Shown here piece after piece: positions 26,909 through 34,548 of a stretch of DNA of 64,000 nt. Position 1 is the stretch's first letter, and the number at the start of each line of letters is the position of its first letter. The stretch lies in assembly GCF_000284015.1 (NCBI RefSeq), contig NC_016943.1, positions 1,715,541 to 1,779,540 of the forward strand, written 5' to 3'. The notes below the pieces were generated by a model that was given only the letters and a program-made list of their open reading frames with translations, was not told where the DNA came from and did not search any database. The stretch comes from Blastococcus saxobsidens DD2 (GTDB lineage: Bacteria > Actinomycetota > Actinomycetes > Mycobacteriales > Geodermatophilaceae). A program made the position numbers and the translations under genes.

Positions 26909-27213
26909 CGTCCTGAGTCCGTTCTGGTGGGCGCGATATCCAGCATCGCTGTGATGGGGCTGCTGTCTGCCTTGAAGGCGAGGGTGAGGGCGCGGTCGGA
27001 GCTCAGTTCAGTCCTGACCCGTCCGGGATCGTCGCGATCGGTGCGCAGGCGCAGGGAGCGCAGCGACAGCACGTCGCTGGGAATCCGCGCGGCTCGGATG
27101 CATTGAACGACGAGGCGCAGGCGGCTGACCTCGGCATGGCTCCAGTCCGGAGGCCGCACACCTGGCGGCCTCGCGGCATCACGCGCTCCGCGATCGAGGT
27201 ACTCGATCTCCAT
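26905..27213 (-). CDS. HigB/RelE-like toxin
   Basis: About 102 residues from ATG 27213 (MEIEYLDRGARDAARPPG). The core (VQCIRAARIPSDVLSLRSLR, then ELSSDRALTLAFK and AMLDIAPTRTDSGR) follows the HigB plan of helix, basic strands and C-terminal strand. RelE/HigB toxins cut mRNA on the ribosome. The gene sits directly before, and overlaps, the XRE-peptidase antitoxin. Similarity is moderate, so assignment leans on context. Confidence 0.65.
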   Translation of the reverse strand: MEIEYLDRGARDAARPPGVRPPDWSHAEVSRLRLVVQCIRAARIPSDVLSLRSLRLRTDRDDPGRVRTELSSDRALTLAFKADSSPITAMLDIAPTRTDSGR

Positions 27214-27308
27214 CGGCCCTTCACTCATCGGGTGATGCGGCACAACCTATCGGGCGGACTCGGGTCCGCCGACCCGCCTCGTTCCTCGACACGCCGTCGT
27301 CACCGCCA

Positions 27309-27327
27309 CATCACCCTAAGGGTGATG
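27309..27327. promoter_or_regulatory. 19-bp perfect palindrome, candidate operator between divergent operons
   Basis: CATCACCCTAAGGGTGATG is a perfect inverted repeat about a central A. It lies 96 bp upstream of the toxin start and 64 bp upstream of the ubiquitin-like gene, in the only shared promoter region. XRE antitoxins usually bind such sites to repress their own operon, so it may control both directions. Confidence 0.65.
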
Positions 27328-27390
27328 AGCTGCTACCGTCTACCGACGACGCCTGGAGAGCCAGGCGTGGATCAAGGGAGTGAGCGCGTG

Positions 27391-27669
27391 ATGACCGAAG
27401 CCGAGCTGTCGGCCAAGAACCCGACCAAGGACAAGGACTACGAGATCGCGATCAACGGGTCGCGCTTCGAGGTTGACGCCGAGACCGTCACGTACGAGCA
27501 GGTGGTTGGTCTGGGATTCCCCCACAGGGACCCCAACGTCATCTACTCGGTGGCCTATCGCAAGGCCAAGGGCGGGCACGGGGGTAGCGGAACCCTGGTG
27601 CCCGGCACCTCGGTGACCGTGAAGAAGAAGGGGACGAGCTTCGATGTCACTGCCACGACTCGTTCGTGA
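27391..27669 (+). CDS. Ubiquitin-like protein, single Multi_ubiq-type domain
   Basis: A 92-residue protein. The domain runs YEIAINGSRFEVDAETVTYE, then QVVGLGFPHRDPNVIYSVAY, then GTLVPGTSVTVKKKGTSFDV. The pattern of beta-hairpin, VTYEQVVGLGFP helix and xxYSVxY strand is the prokaryotic Multi_ubiq (PF14452-type) beta-grasp family. Members usually have tandem copies; this one has one. The C-terminus is TATTRS, with no diglycine, so E1 activation would need an unusual tail or non-covalent use. An AAGGGAG site precedes ATG 27391 (GTG 27388 possible). It overlaps the E1 gene by 26 bp. Confidence 0.82.
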   Translation: MTEAELSAKNPTKDKDYEIAINGSRFEVDAETVTYEQVVGLGFPHRDPNVIYSVAYRKAKGGHGGSGTLVPGTSVTVKKKGTSFDVTATTRS

Positions 27670-28876
27670 CAGCCCGGATCTGTCGCGACTCGTCAACGAG
27701 GGGTACGCCGTCCGCATCTTCGCCGGTCACCTGGCCATCGACGACGTCCCGTTCGTGACCGCCGGGGGCACCGTCGTCCGCGGCAGTCTCGTCTGCCCCC
27801 TGGACATCCAGGGCGAGACCACTACTCCGCCGCAGACCCACGTGATGTGGTTCACCGAGATCCCGCACAGCAAGGAGGGGATGGAGCTCCAGGCTCTGAT
27901 CCACCAGCGCGGACCGATACAGCTCGCCGGCGGCCTGATGGCGGCGTGCAGTTCCTCGATGAAGGCGCACGGCCGCGGCTACACCAACTACTACGACAAG
28001 GTGGTCGCATACGCCGGGCTGATCGTCGGCCACGCCCAGGCCATCGATCCCACGGCGATCCCCACCACGTTCAAGCCGGTCGTGTCGGACGAGACCGACA
28101 GCGTGTTCAAGTACCTGGACACGAACTCCAGCCGCGCAGGCATCACCGCCCTGGCGGAGAAGATCTCGCTGCCCAAGGTCGCGATCGTCGGTCTTGGAGG
28201 GACCGGCGCATACCTGCTCGATCTGCTCGCCAAGACGCCGATCCGTGAGCTGCACGTCTACGACGGCGACGTCTTCTCCACTCACAACTCCTACCGGTCA
28301 CCGGGCGCGGCCAGCATCGAGGAACTCAACGCCGCCCCGCTCAAGGTGGACTACCACGCAGCCCGGTACGGACGACTGCGATGGGGCGTCGTGCCACACG
28401 CGCAGTACGTGACAGCGGACAACGTCGACGAGCTGCTCGAGATGAGCTTCGTGTTCCTCGCCATGGATGCGAACGAGGACAAGAAGGTCATCGTCGACGC
28501 GCTGACCGACGCGGGAGTGCCCTTCATCGACACCGGGTTGGGTGTGCGGCACGACGCCAATGGCTTGGCCGGGCTTCTCCGCGTCACTACGAGCCTGCCC
28601 GGGCAGCAGGGTCACATCCGGGACCACCAGCTGATCTCCTACGAGCTCGGCGATGGCGACGAGTACGAATCCAACATCCAGGTGGCCGAGCTCAACGCGC
28701 TCACCGCCATCCTGGCCGTCATCGCATTCAAGAAGCGTTGCGGTTTCTACCGCGACAGCGAGAGCGAACTGCACTCCCTGTACCGAATCGACACCAACGA
28801 AATCATCAACCAGTACGGCAACGACGAAGCCGAGGATGACGGCCCGACGGAGGCGGACACGACCGGTGAAGTCTGA
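27644..28876 (+). CDS. E1-like ThiF adenylyltransferase with N-terminal DUF6791-like domain
   Basis: A 410-residue protein. Residues 1-150 form a domain resembling DUF6791 (THVMWFTEIPHSKEGMELQA; YTNYYDKVVAYAGLIVGHA). The ThiF/E1 Rossmann core begins LPKVAIVGLGGTGAYLLDLL (GxGGxG at 183-188). HVYDGDVFSTHNSYRSPGA and FVFLAMDANEDKK follow, as in E1/MoeB enzymes that adenylate a beta-grasp C-terminus. The zinc-binding CxxC pairs of MoeB are absent. No E2 or JAB gene is adjacent, so the N-terminal domain or the next gene may supply transfer or binding functions (inference). Confidence 0.85.
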   Translation: MSLPRLVRDSPDLSRLVNEGYAVRIFAGHLAIDDVPFVTAGGTVVRGSLVCPLDIQGETTTPPQTHVMWFTEIPHSKEGMELQALIHQRGPIQLAGGLMAACSSSMKAHGRGYTNYYDKVVAYAGLIVGHAQAIDPTAIPTTFKPVVSDETDSVFKYLDTNSSRAGITALAEKISLPKVAIVGLGGTGAYLLDLLAKTPIRELHVYDGDVFSTHNSYRSPGAASIEELNAAPLKVDYHAARYGRLRWGVVPHAQYVTADNVDELLEMSFVFLAMDANEDKKVIVDALTDAGVPFIDTGLGVRHDANGLAGLLRVTTSLPGQQGHIRDHQLISYELGDGDEYESNIQVAELNALTAILAVIAFKKRCGFYRDSESELHSLYRIDTNEIINQYGNDEAEDDGPTEADTTGEV

Positions 28877-29270
28877 AGAACTCGAACCCGTCTTCGTCGA
28901 GTATGTGCCGACAGACCTGGACGACGGGCTCCTGTACGTCTCGATGGAGTACGCAACCGCCTCCCACCGATGCGCGTGCGGCTGTGGCGTCAGGGTCGTG
29001 ACTCCGCTGGGCCCTGCAGACTGGATCCTGACCTTCGACGGGCGGGTGACCCTGTCTCCGTCGGTGGGCAACGGACAGTTCGAGTGCGGGTCGCACTACC
29101 TGATCCGGCAAAACCGTGTGGTCTGGTGCCGACCCATGACGCGAGGTGCTGCACTAGCGACACACAAGCTCGACACCGCGCAGCGCGCACAGACCTACGG
29201 TGACGTTCCCCGTGCCGGCGTGCTGACGAGGCTGAGCCGCTGGCTGCGCCGGTTCCTGGGGCGCTCATGA
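28866..29270 (+). CDS. DUF6527-like small zinc protein of the ubiquitin-like cassette
   Basis: About 134 residues from GTG 28866, overlapping the E1 gene by 11 bp. Putative zinc ligands are C36, C38 and C40 (SHRCACGCG) and C74, H77 and C88 (FECGSHYLIRQNRVVWC), a treble-clef-like spread. The tail is basic (LSRWLRRFLGRS). This type recurs with Ubl and DUF6791-E1 genes; an E3-like or target-binding role has been suggested for zinc proteins in such operons. Function here is inferred from context only. Confidence 0.72.
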   Translation: MKSEELEPVFVEYVPTDLDDGLLYVSMEYATASHRCACGCGVRVVTPLGPADWILTFDGRVTLSPSVGNGQFECGSHYLIRQNRVVWCRPMTRGAALATHKLDTAQRAQTYGDVPRAGVLTRLSRWLRRFLGRS

Positions 29271-29419
29271 CGCCGGCGGTCACGAGATGTATGAGTTACC
29301 TCGAGCACGACAGTGACGTGGTTTGACTGGAAGAGACCCCCCGAAGGCGTGCGAATCGGTCAGAGCTGTGCGGCAAGATGCGCCGAACGGCGCTAAAAGG
29401 GCTGGAGGTGAAGTAGGCA

Positions 29420-29617
29420 TTGAGATCGCGGATAGCTGGCGCATGGACGGGCTGGGATGGCAGCACCGTCGTTACGCTCGAGAACGGGTCGGTATGGCAG
29501 CAGGCGGAGTACTACTACCGCTATCAGTACAAGTATCGCCCACTGGTAGTCATTAGCGGAGGCAGGATGCAGGTCGACGGCATGGCCAAAGCCGTCAGGG
29601 TGCATCGTCTTCGGTAA
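29420..29617 (+). CDS. Small conserved protein, Tyr-rich, unknown function
   Basis: A 65-residue protein from TTG 29420. It has a GGAGGTGA ribosome site 10 bp upstream and an in-frame stop just before the start. The core WDGSTVVTLENGSVWQQAEY, then YYRYQYKYRPLVVI and MAKAVRVHRL, matches a widespread small-protein pattern that I know only as uncharacterised, with alternating beta strands. It stands between the ubiquitin-like cassette and the ATPase. It may be a separate single gene. Confidence 0.7.
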   Translation: MRSRIAGAWTGWDGSTVVTLENGSVWQQAEYYYRYQYKYRPLVVISGGRMQVDGMAKAVRVHRLR

Positions 29618-29959
29618 GCGCAGATAGTGGACCAGCGCTCCGGCCGCGCGATGCTTGGCTCCCGGACGTCGCCGCCGTGGCCGCTGGCAGTCGAGTCTCG
29701 AGGTCGAGGAACTGCTGGCGACTAAGATCGAGCCAGGTAGGCAGCGCGGACATCGACCGACCTGCGGGCGCAGCGCGAGGGGTCAGCAGATCGCCCGATC
29801 GACGATCGTCCTCTGAATCGAGCACACATTCAGACCACAGTCGCAGCATGAATCAGTCCCTACCGCGAACAACAGAAACTGCAGTAGTCCTCGGCGCCCG
29901 ACTGGTCCCACATGCAGGGGGCGTCAGTCCCCGCGGGAGATCTAGTCGGACACCACCCG
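29618..29959. other. Spacer, no supported gene
   Basis: A minus-strand frame at 29595-29849 could encode 84 residues but overlaps the small gene antisense and has no recognised motif. Otherwise I see only untranslated sequence after the converging ATPase gene. Confidence 0.4.
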
Positions 29960-32248
29960 CTACGGCAGTAGCGCGGGATCGGTGTTGGTTCCCGTGCACA
30001 TGCGCTCGAAGTGCTCACTGTCGATCGCTCGCAGGAACTCCATGCATCGCCGAATCTGTCCATGGACAGCACGGGCGTCGAGCACGTCAACACTCTCGCT
30101 GCCCTCGCCGTGCGAGAACCTGTTGCAGAAGTCGAACACGTCGCGGAACGGTTCGCCATCTTGAGCCTGGACGAGAACCTCGAGCTGCTTTAAGAAGTCC
30201 GTTCGGTGCGGCGCCTTGTAGCTGGCGAAGACCTCAAGGACCCGGCGAGCTGCATTGGGCAAGAGGAAGAGTCGCTCATGGTCCTCGGAGTCCGCGATCC
30301 CAGCCATGACCATGGAGAAGAGGTAGGCGTACTCCGACGTGTTGTTAAGCAGGAGTCGAGGGAGCTTGCCTACCTTCGACCGGCGCTCGCCATCGACTGT
30401 CGCCGCGTACATCTCGAGGAACGAAACCTTCGGGAAGCGAATCTCGTCAGCGTTGCCCTGTGTGATTCGCTTCATGGAGCTGCCCCACGCGTTCTTGTGG
30501 GACTTGATGAAGAGCCTCAGCAGGCTGAAGTCATGGGTCAGGATGATGTATTGGCCGAAGCCCTTCAGCGTGTCGATGAGCCACTGATGGGTCGCAAAGA
30601 GTGCTTCCCGGTCGAGCGAGCTTGACGGGTCATCGATCACCACGACCCGCTGCGAGGGGTCGCCGCCGGGTACCTGCTCGTCCTCGAGCTTCCGGAGAAA
30701 GTACAGGAGCGAGAGGGTGGTCCGTTCGCCGTGGCTGAGATCTGTGCCTGGCTTGTCACCACGTCGACAGGCGTAGGACTTCCCGTCCGCCGTGACAGCA
30801 ACGCTGAGATGGTCCTTGCCGTAGACGCGGGCGAGGTCGCGCGTCAGGGTGTCGGCCATGTCCTTGGTGGTGAACTGCGCCTGCCGCACCTCGTCCAGTC
30901 GCCGCTCCGCGAGTTCCGCTGCCTTCTTGCTGGTCAAGCTCTTTGTGGCGCTGTCCTTGGCCTGTTCTTCGAGGTCGCGGAAGGCTCCACTGTGTGACCC
31001 CACCAGATGGTCAAGGACGGTCTGCTTCCGCTCAGCGGTGACCTCCTCGTGGCGACGAGCCTGGTGATTGTGCTCGTTGACCGCCTGGGCGAGCACCGTG
31101 ATGGACGGTGCGCGGTTCAGCACCGACCAGTCCGGCGCTTCGGGCGTCGCGCTGGGGTCAGAAACCTTAGCGTTGAGTGCGCTCTCGACCTGTGTAAGCG
31201 TGGCCACATGCTCGTCGACTTCAGCCCTCGCTTGCGTCACCGCTTCCTCGTAGACCGACCGGAGTTCGCTGGCGAGACCCGTGGAGGCCGGCAACGCGAC
31301 ATGCCAGGCCGCGAGCGCTTGTCTCTCGCGGGTGACTTCGGCAAGTAGGTCCTTCGCCTGGCCGCGGATTCGAAGCCAGCTCTCGTCGAAGTGCCAAGCG
31401 AGCTGATCGCGCCGGTCGCGGCTGATATCTCCCGCGCAGAAGAGACACTGGTCGAGGTCCTTATGCAGCCCGAGTCCTTGCTCGACCCAGGCCTGAGCGG
31501 TCGGGTTCCCTTCAAGGGCTTCAAGGGCCACTCGGGTCGGAGTCTCGGCTAACAGTTCGGAGAGCCTAGCCAGTCCTCCAGCAATGCCAGCAGGCGGCGG
31601 AGGCAGCTCTGCGACAGGAGCTGGGGCACCCTCTCCCAAGCGCTTCAATGCCTCCGCGTGCGCGTTGCTGTCGGGGAACTCGCCCTTGTACTTACGCAGT
31701 TCGTCTTGGATCTTCGGGATGGAGTAGCGGTTCTTCGTGAAGTGGTTGTAGTCGAACTCCTTGAGTTCGGAGATGATCCTGTCCTGGACGTCCCGGGTCA
31801 GCTTCTCAACCTTGGTGTCCGCGGCCTTTTCGTGCTTCTTAGCTTCGGCTGCGTCCGCTCGTAACCGCTTGACCTCCTCTTCAAGTCGCGCCTCTTCGTC
31901 CTTGGCATCGATGGCCTCCCGCCCAAGAGTCACGATGGCCGAGGCGCTATCGCCGTCAAGGAAGTCGGCGAGGTTCGCTTCAACCCACTTGCGCGTGAAA
32001 ACCGCCATGGAAGACGAAGGGCTCACTTCACCCGAGCCGACGGTGGTTCGCTGCCCGTCCTCATGCTCCCAGACAACACCCGTGGCGCATGAACCTTCGG
32101 CGAGGCTGAGGAGGAGCTCGGACAGCGTGGACTTGCCGCTGCCGTTGTGGCCGTAGACCACTGTGCGGCAGCCTGACGGGAGGTTGTCAGGCCAGAAGCC
32201 CTTGTCCAAGGACCGCCATGGGGCCTTGAGATCGAGTCGGCGAAGCAT
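29960..32248 (-). CDS. RloC/PrrC-like AAA_13 ATPase with CxxC hook and candidate anticodon-nuclease triad
   Basis: A 762-residue ABC-type ATPase. Walker A is VVYGHNGSGKSTLSELL (33-41). Long coiled-coil arms follow, with a hook-like CLFC (267-270). The signature is DLSHGERTTLSLLYFLRKLE (~500), Walker B is RVVVIDDPSSSLD and the His loop is IILTHDFSLL. The C-terminal domain reads YLFSMVMAGIADSEDHERLF, LLPNAARRVLEVF and FCNRFSHGE. R668-x3-E672 and H713 resemble the Arg-Glu-His triad of PrrC/RloC tRNA anticodon nucleases. Such proteins cut tRNA on phage or DNA stress. GC is visibly lower than neighbours, suggesting separate acquisition. A non-nuclease AAA_13 ATPase is the alternative. Confidence 0.78.
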   Translation of the reverse strand: MLRRLDLKAPWRSLDKGFWPDNLPSGCRTVVYGHNGSGKSTLSELLLSLAEGSCATGVVWEHEDGQRTTVGSGEVSPSSSMAVFTRKWVEANLADFLDGDSASAIVTLGREAIDAKDEEARLEEEVKRLRADAAEAKKHEKAADTKVEKLTRDVQDRIISELKEFDYNHFTKNRYSIPKIQDELRKYKGEFPDSNAHAEALKRLGEGAPAPVAELPPPPAGIAGGLARLSELLAETPTRVALEALEGNPTAQAWVEQGLGLHKDLDQCLFCAGDISRDRRDQLAWHFDESWLRIRGQAKDLLAEVTRERQALAAWHVALPASTGLASELRSVYEEAVTQARAEVDEHVATLTQVESALNAKVSDPSATPEAPDWSVLNRAPSITVLAQAVNEHNHQARRHEEVTAERKQTVLDHLVGSHSGAFRDLEEQAKDSATKSLTSKKAAELAERRLDEVRQAQFTTKDMADTLTRDLARVYGKDHLSVAVTADGKSYACRRGDKPGTDLSHGERTTLSLLYFLRKLEDEQVPGGDPSQRVVVIDDPSSSLDREALFATHQWLIDTLKGFGQYIILTHDFSLLRLFIKSHKNAWGSSMKRITQGNADEIRFPKVSFLEMYAATVDGERRSKVGKLPRLLLNNTSEYAYLFSMVMAGIADSEDHERLFLLPNAARRVLEVFASYKAPHRTDFLKQLEVLVQAQDGEPFRDVFDFCNRFSHGEGSESVDVLDARAVHGQIRRCMEFLRAIDSEHFERMCTGTNTDPALLP

Positions 32249-32601
32249 GTTCCGACCATAGTTTTGACCCCCGACACCCTGGCGGGGAACATGCCAGCGT
32301 CGAGACGGTCAGCACGACGTCATGCGTCACCAGGGAACGGCCAGGTGGGATCCAGCGCTGGCCAACTGCGGACGGGTGGCCGGAGCGCGAGCCAGCCAGC
32401 GTCAGCCCCCTGTTCCTCGGGCCGTTGTCGCATGAGTGACCGCGTGCTAGCCAGTGCACACTCGCCGCTCGCCTCCGTGCCCCGATGGGGTTCTTCAGCG
32501 GGACCCGTGGTCGTCGAAGCTGGAACCCGAGTGGAGGGCGGGTGCTGAACGACGGGCCGCTGGACGCCCCTGGCCGAAGCCGGACGGCGCCTGGCCGGTA
32601 G
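32249..32601. other. Divergent promoter region, no gene seen
   Basis: It separates the ATPase start (32248, minus) from the membrane protein start (32602, plus). Open frames here are antisense artefacts without coding texture. Promoters for both directions should lie in it, but I cannot name -10/-35 boxes with confidence. Confidence 0.5.
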
Positions 32602-33195
32602 GTGGCCGAAGGTTGGACGAGCCCAGATGTCAGGCTGTCATCCGTGGCGGGGCGCTGGCTGGCTGACTGGGCGCACCTGGTGACGCTGGCAGGGCTGGCA
32701 TCCACCGTCTGGGGGATCTCGCTGGCCTGGACGGCGGCCGTTAACGACTACCGGACCTTCGCCGGGCGGCCGGTCTTCCCGAGGCTTACTGCGCTCACGG
32801 CTTGGTTCCGTCGGCATGTCCTCCGGCAGCGACGCGAAGTAGTTGTTCTCGGTGGCATGGCCAACGCCACCCTCTCGGCCACAGGGACGCTGACGGCCAC
32901 CGGCGAGGTCGGGCTACCACCGGACGCGACTCCGGAGCAGCAATTCGAGTACGTGCGGGAACGGCTCGCTGGCCTGCAAGGTGAGCTGTACCGGCTGGAC
33001 AGGTCCGTCGGCGAGACCGAGCGACGATTGATTCAGGAGATCAGCCAAATCCATGCGGAGTCCCAGCGCCGCGACGACGAGCTCCAGGAGTCTGTGCGGC
33101 GTGTGGCGACTGGCTCCGTCAAGCGGGAGCTGAAGGGCCTCTTGCTGGTCGGCATCGGTTCCCTGCTGACTGCCATCCCTTCGCTGTTTGGCTGA
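32602..33195 (+). CDS. Membrane-anchored coiled-coil protein, unknown function
   Basis: A 197-residue protein from GTG 32602, preceded by GTAGGTG. An N-terminal membrane segment (LVTLAGLASTVWGISLAWTA) is followed by a beta/Ala-Thr stretch (GGMANATLSATGTLTATGEV). A coiled coil comes next (QFEYVRERLAGLQGELYRLD to QRRDDELQESVRRVATG), then a second hydrophobic end (LLLVGIGSLLTAIPSLFG). The pattern suggests an inner-membrane hairpin with a cytoplasmic coil. It is divergent from the RloC-like ATPase and could partner it, but nothing in sequence proves this. Confidence 0.7.
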   Translation: MAEGWTSPDVRLSSVAGRWLADWAHLVTLAGLASTVWGISLAWTAAVNDYRTFAGRPVFPRLTALTAWFRRHVLRQRREVVVLGGMANATLSATGTLTATGEVGLPPDATPEQQFEYVRERLAGLQGELYRLDRSVGETERRLIQEISQIHAESQRRDDELQESVRRVATGSVKRELKGLLLVGIGSLLTAIPSLFG

Positions 33196-33586
33196 GGGCC
33201 GCAGCACCTATCCTCGTCTAGCCTGCCGGCCTGAGTCGCCTTCTTGGCGTCGCTGAGGCCAGCGGCAGATTTTCGCCGGTCAACCCCTACGGCAACATCC
33301 CGGCGGTTCGATCTCTCGCGGCGCCGACATCCTGCAGGGGATCCCCTTGCGGAGCTCCAGCGTCGCCGTCACCGAGAACCGCCCGAACGCCGCCGCGGCG
33401 CTTGCTCCACGGGCGCCGGAGGAGGCGTTGGCCCTGGCCGGCAAAGCCGATCTGCTTCCCGGGGTAGCGGGATAGCGCGCAGCCACCCTCCGGGGTTGCC
33501 CCGGCTCAGGTTGAACGCCCGGCGCGCCGATGGAACGGCAAGGGATCGACAGAAGGCGCGATCCAGATGCTCGGAGGACCACCCAC
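33196..33586. other. Spacer with possible gene remnant
   Basis: A short protein-like stretch (SRGADILQGIPLRSSSVAVT, then ENRPNAAAALAPRAPEEALA) ends at a stop near 33475 with no start or family I can support. Otherwise it is upstream sequence of the next gene. Confidence 0.3.
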
Positions 33587-34180
33587 ATGTTGCTGTTCGA
33601 AGGCCTCGCCGCGGTAGCGGCCAAGATCGCCGGTGCCGGCGCAGTGGCGCAGGCCACCGCAGGCCTCGGCATCGCTGTGGCTGGTGTCACCGGAGCGGGC
33701 GCCGTCGGCGCTCTGCCCGCCTCGCTTCAGGACCCGGTGGCCGCCGCGGTCGAGACCGTGTCGCCGTTCGACCTTCCCGACTCCGACGACAGCCTCGAGA
33801 CCGACGACTCGGGCCTCGACGGGCCGGGCGACCTGCCCGATGCAGCCGACACCGACGACAGCGACGGCCCCGACGACTCCGACGACCCGGCTCGGCTGGC
33901 TGCCGAGGCCGAGGAGCAGGCCCGCGGGGCCGCCGAGGAGGCTGAGGAGCAGGCCCGCGAGGCCGCTGAGGAGGCTGCCGAGCAGGCTCGTGAGGCTGAG
34001 GAGGAGGCCCGCGAGGCCGCCGAGGAGGCTGAGGAGCAGGCCCGCGAGGCCGAGGAGGTCGAGGAGCAGGCCCGCGAGGCCGCCGAGGAGGCGTCCAAGC
34101 CGGACAACTCCGGCTCCGGCTCGGCCAACTCGGGCTCCGGCGGTGGGGACGACGACTCCAGCGATTCGGACGACGACTGA
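33587..34180 (+). CDS. Acidic repeat coiled-coil protein with hydrophobic N-terminus
   Basis: A 197-residue protein from ATG 33587; GGAGG lies 8 bp upstream. Residues 1-50 are Gly/Ala hydrophobic (AAVAAKIAGAGAVAQATAGL). An Asp-rich region (about 65-100) follows, then tandem EEAEEQAREA units (about 105-165) predicted as a charged helix, and an Asn/Gly/Ser/Asp tail. I do not recognise a family; such Geodermatophilaceae-type proteins are known only as hypothetical. A strong terminator follows, so it is a single-gene unit. Confidence 0.65.
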   Translation: MLLFEGLAAVAAKIAGAGAVAQATAGLGIAVAGVTGAGAVGALPASLQDPVAAAVETVSPFDLPDSDDSLETDDSGLDGPGDLPDAADTDDSDGPDDSDDPARLAAEAEEQARGAAEEAEEQAREAAEEAAEQAREAEEEAREAAEEAEEQAREAEEVEEQAREAAEEASKPDNSGSGSANSGSGGGDDDSSDSDDD

Positions 34181-34201
34181 CACCTACGGCGTCTGACGCA
34201 C

Positions 34202-34237
34202 CAGCAGGGCCCCGCTTGGACGAGCGGGGCCCTGCTG
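34202..34237 (+). terminator. Strong intrinsic-type hairpin
   Basis: CAGCAGGGCCCCGCT (34202-34216) pairs perfectly with AGCGGGGCCCTGCTG (34223-34237) across a 6-nt loop. It lies 20 bp after the stop at 34180. There is no T tract, which is common for actinobacterial terminators. Confidence 0.8.
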
Positions 34238-34360
34238 CCGTGGGGATAGATGCCGCAACCCAGACAGGCTGATCACGCGGTAGCGGATCGGTTTCCGGGA
34301 TACACGCGCGCCAGGTGCGGCGAGCGAATCAGGGGCGCCTTCGTCGTCGAATCTCGCGGG

Positions 34361-34488
34361 CGTCACCCCTCGCTGCTTGCTCCGTCACCCCCCGCCGCCG
34401 GATACCGCGTGTCCTTGGACGCGATAGCGGGACAGCGCTGGTCAAGGGGTGACGTGACCGCCCCTGTCACCCCTGCCGAGGGGTGACG
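34361..34488. promoter_or_regulatory. Cluster of five GTCACCC boxes upstream of the transfer operon
   Basis: Copies of CGTCACCCCT or its reverse lie at 34361-34370, 34383-34392, 34445-34454, 34465-34474 and 34479-34488. The last two form GTCACCCCT-N4-AGGGGTGAC. The array ends 60 bp before the HTH-protein gene that heads the T4SS operon. A repressor/activator operator is the simplest reading; a partition or replication site is possible. Confidence 0.7.
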
Positions 34489-34548
34489 GCTCGTTGAACG
34501 TCTCTGCAGAGCCTCGACGGCATCACACCGATGCCGGAGGACCCGCAC

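Noticed and set aside
29595-29849. Minus-strand 84-aa ORF
   Set aside because: Overlaps the better supported 65-aa gene and shows no conserved pattern.
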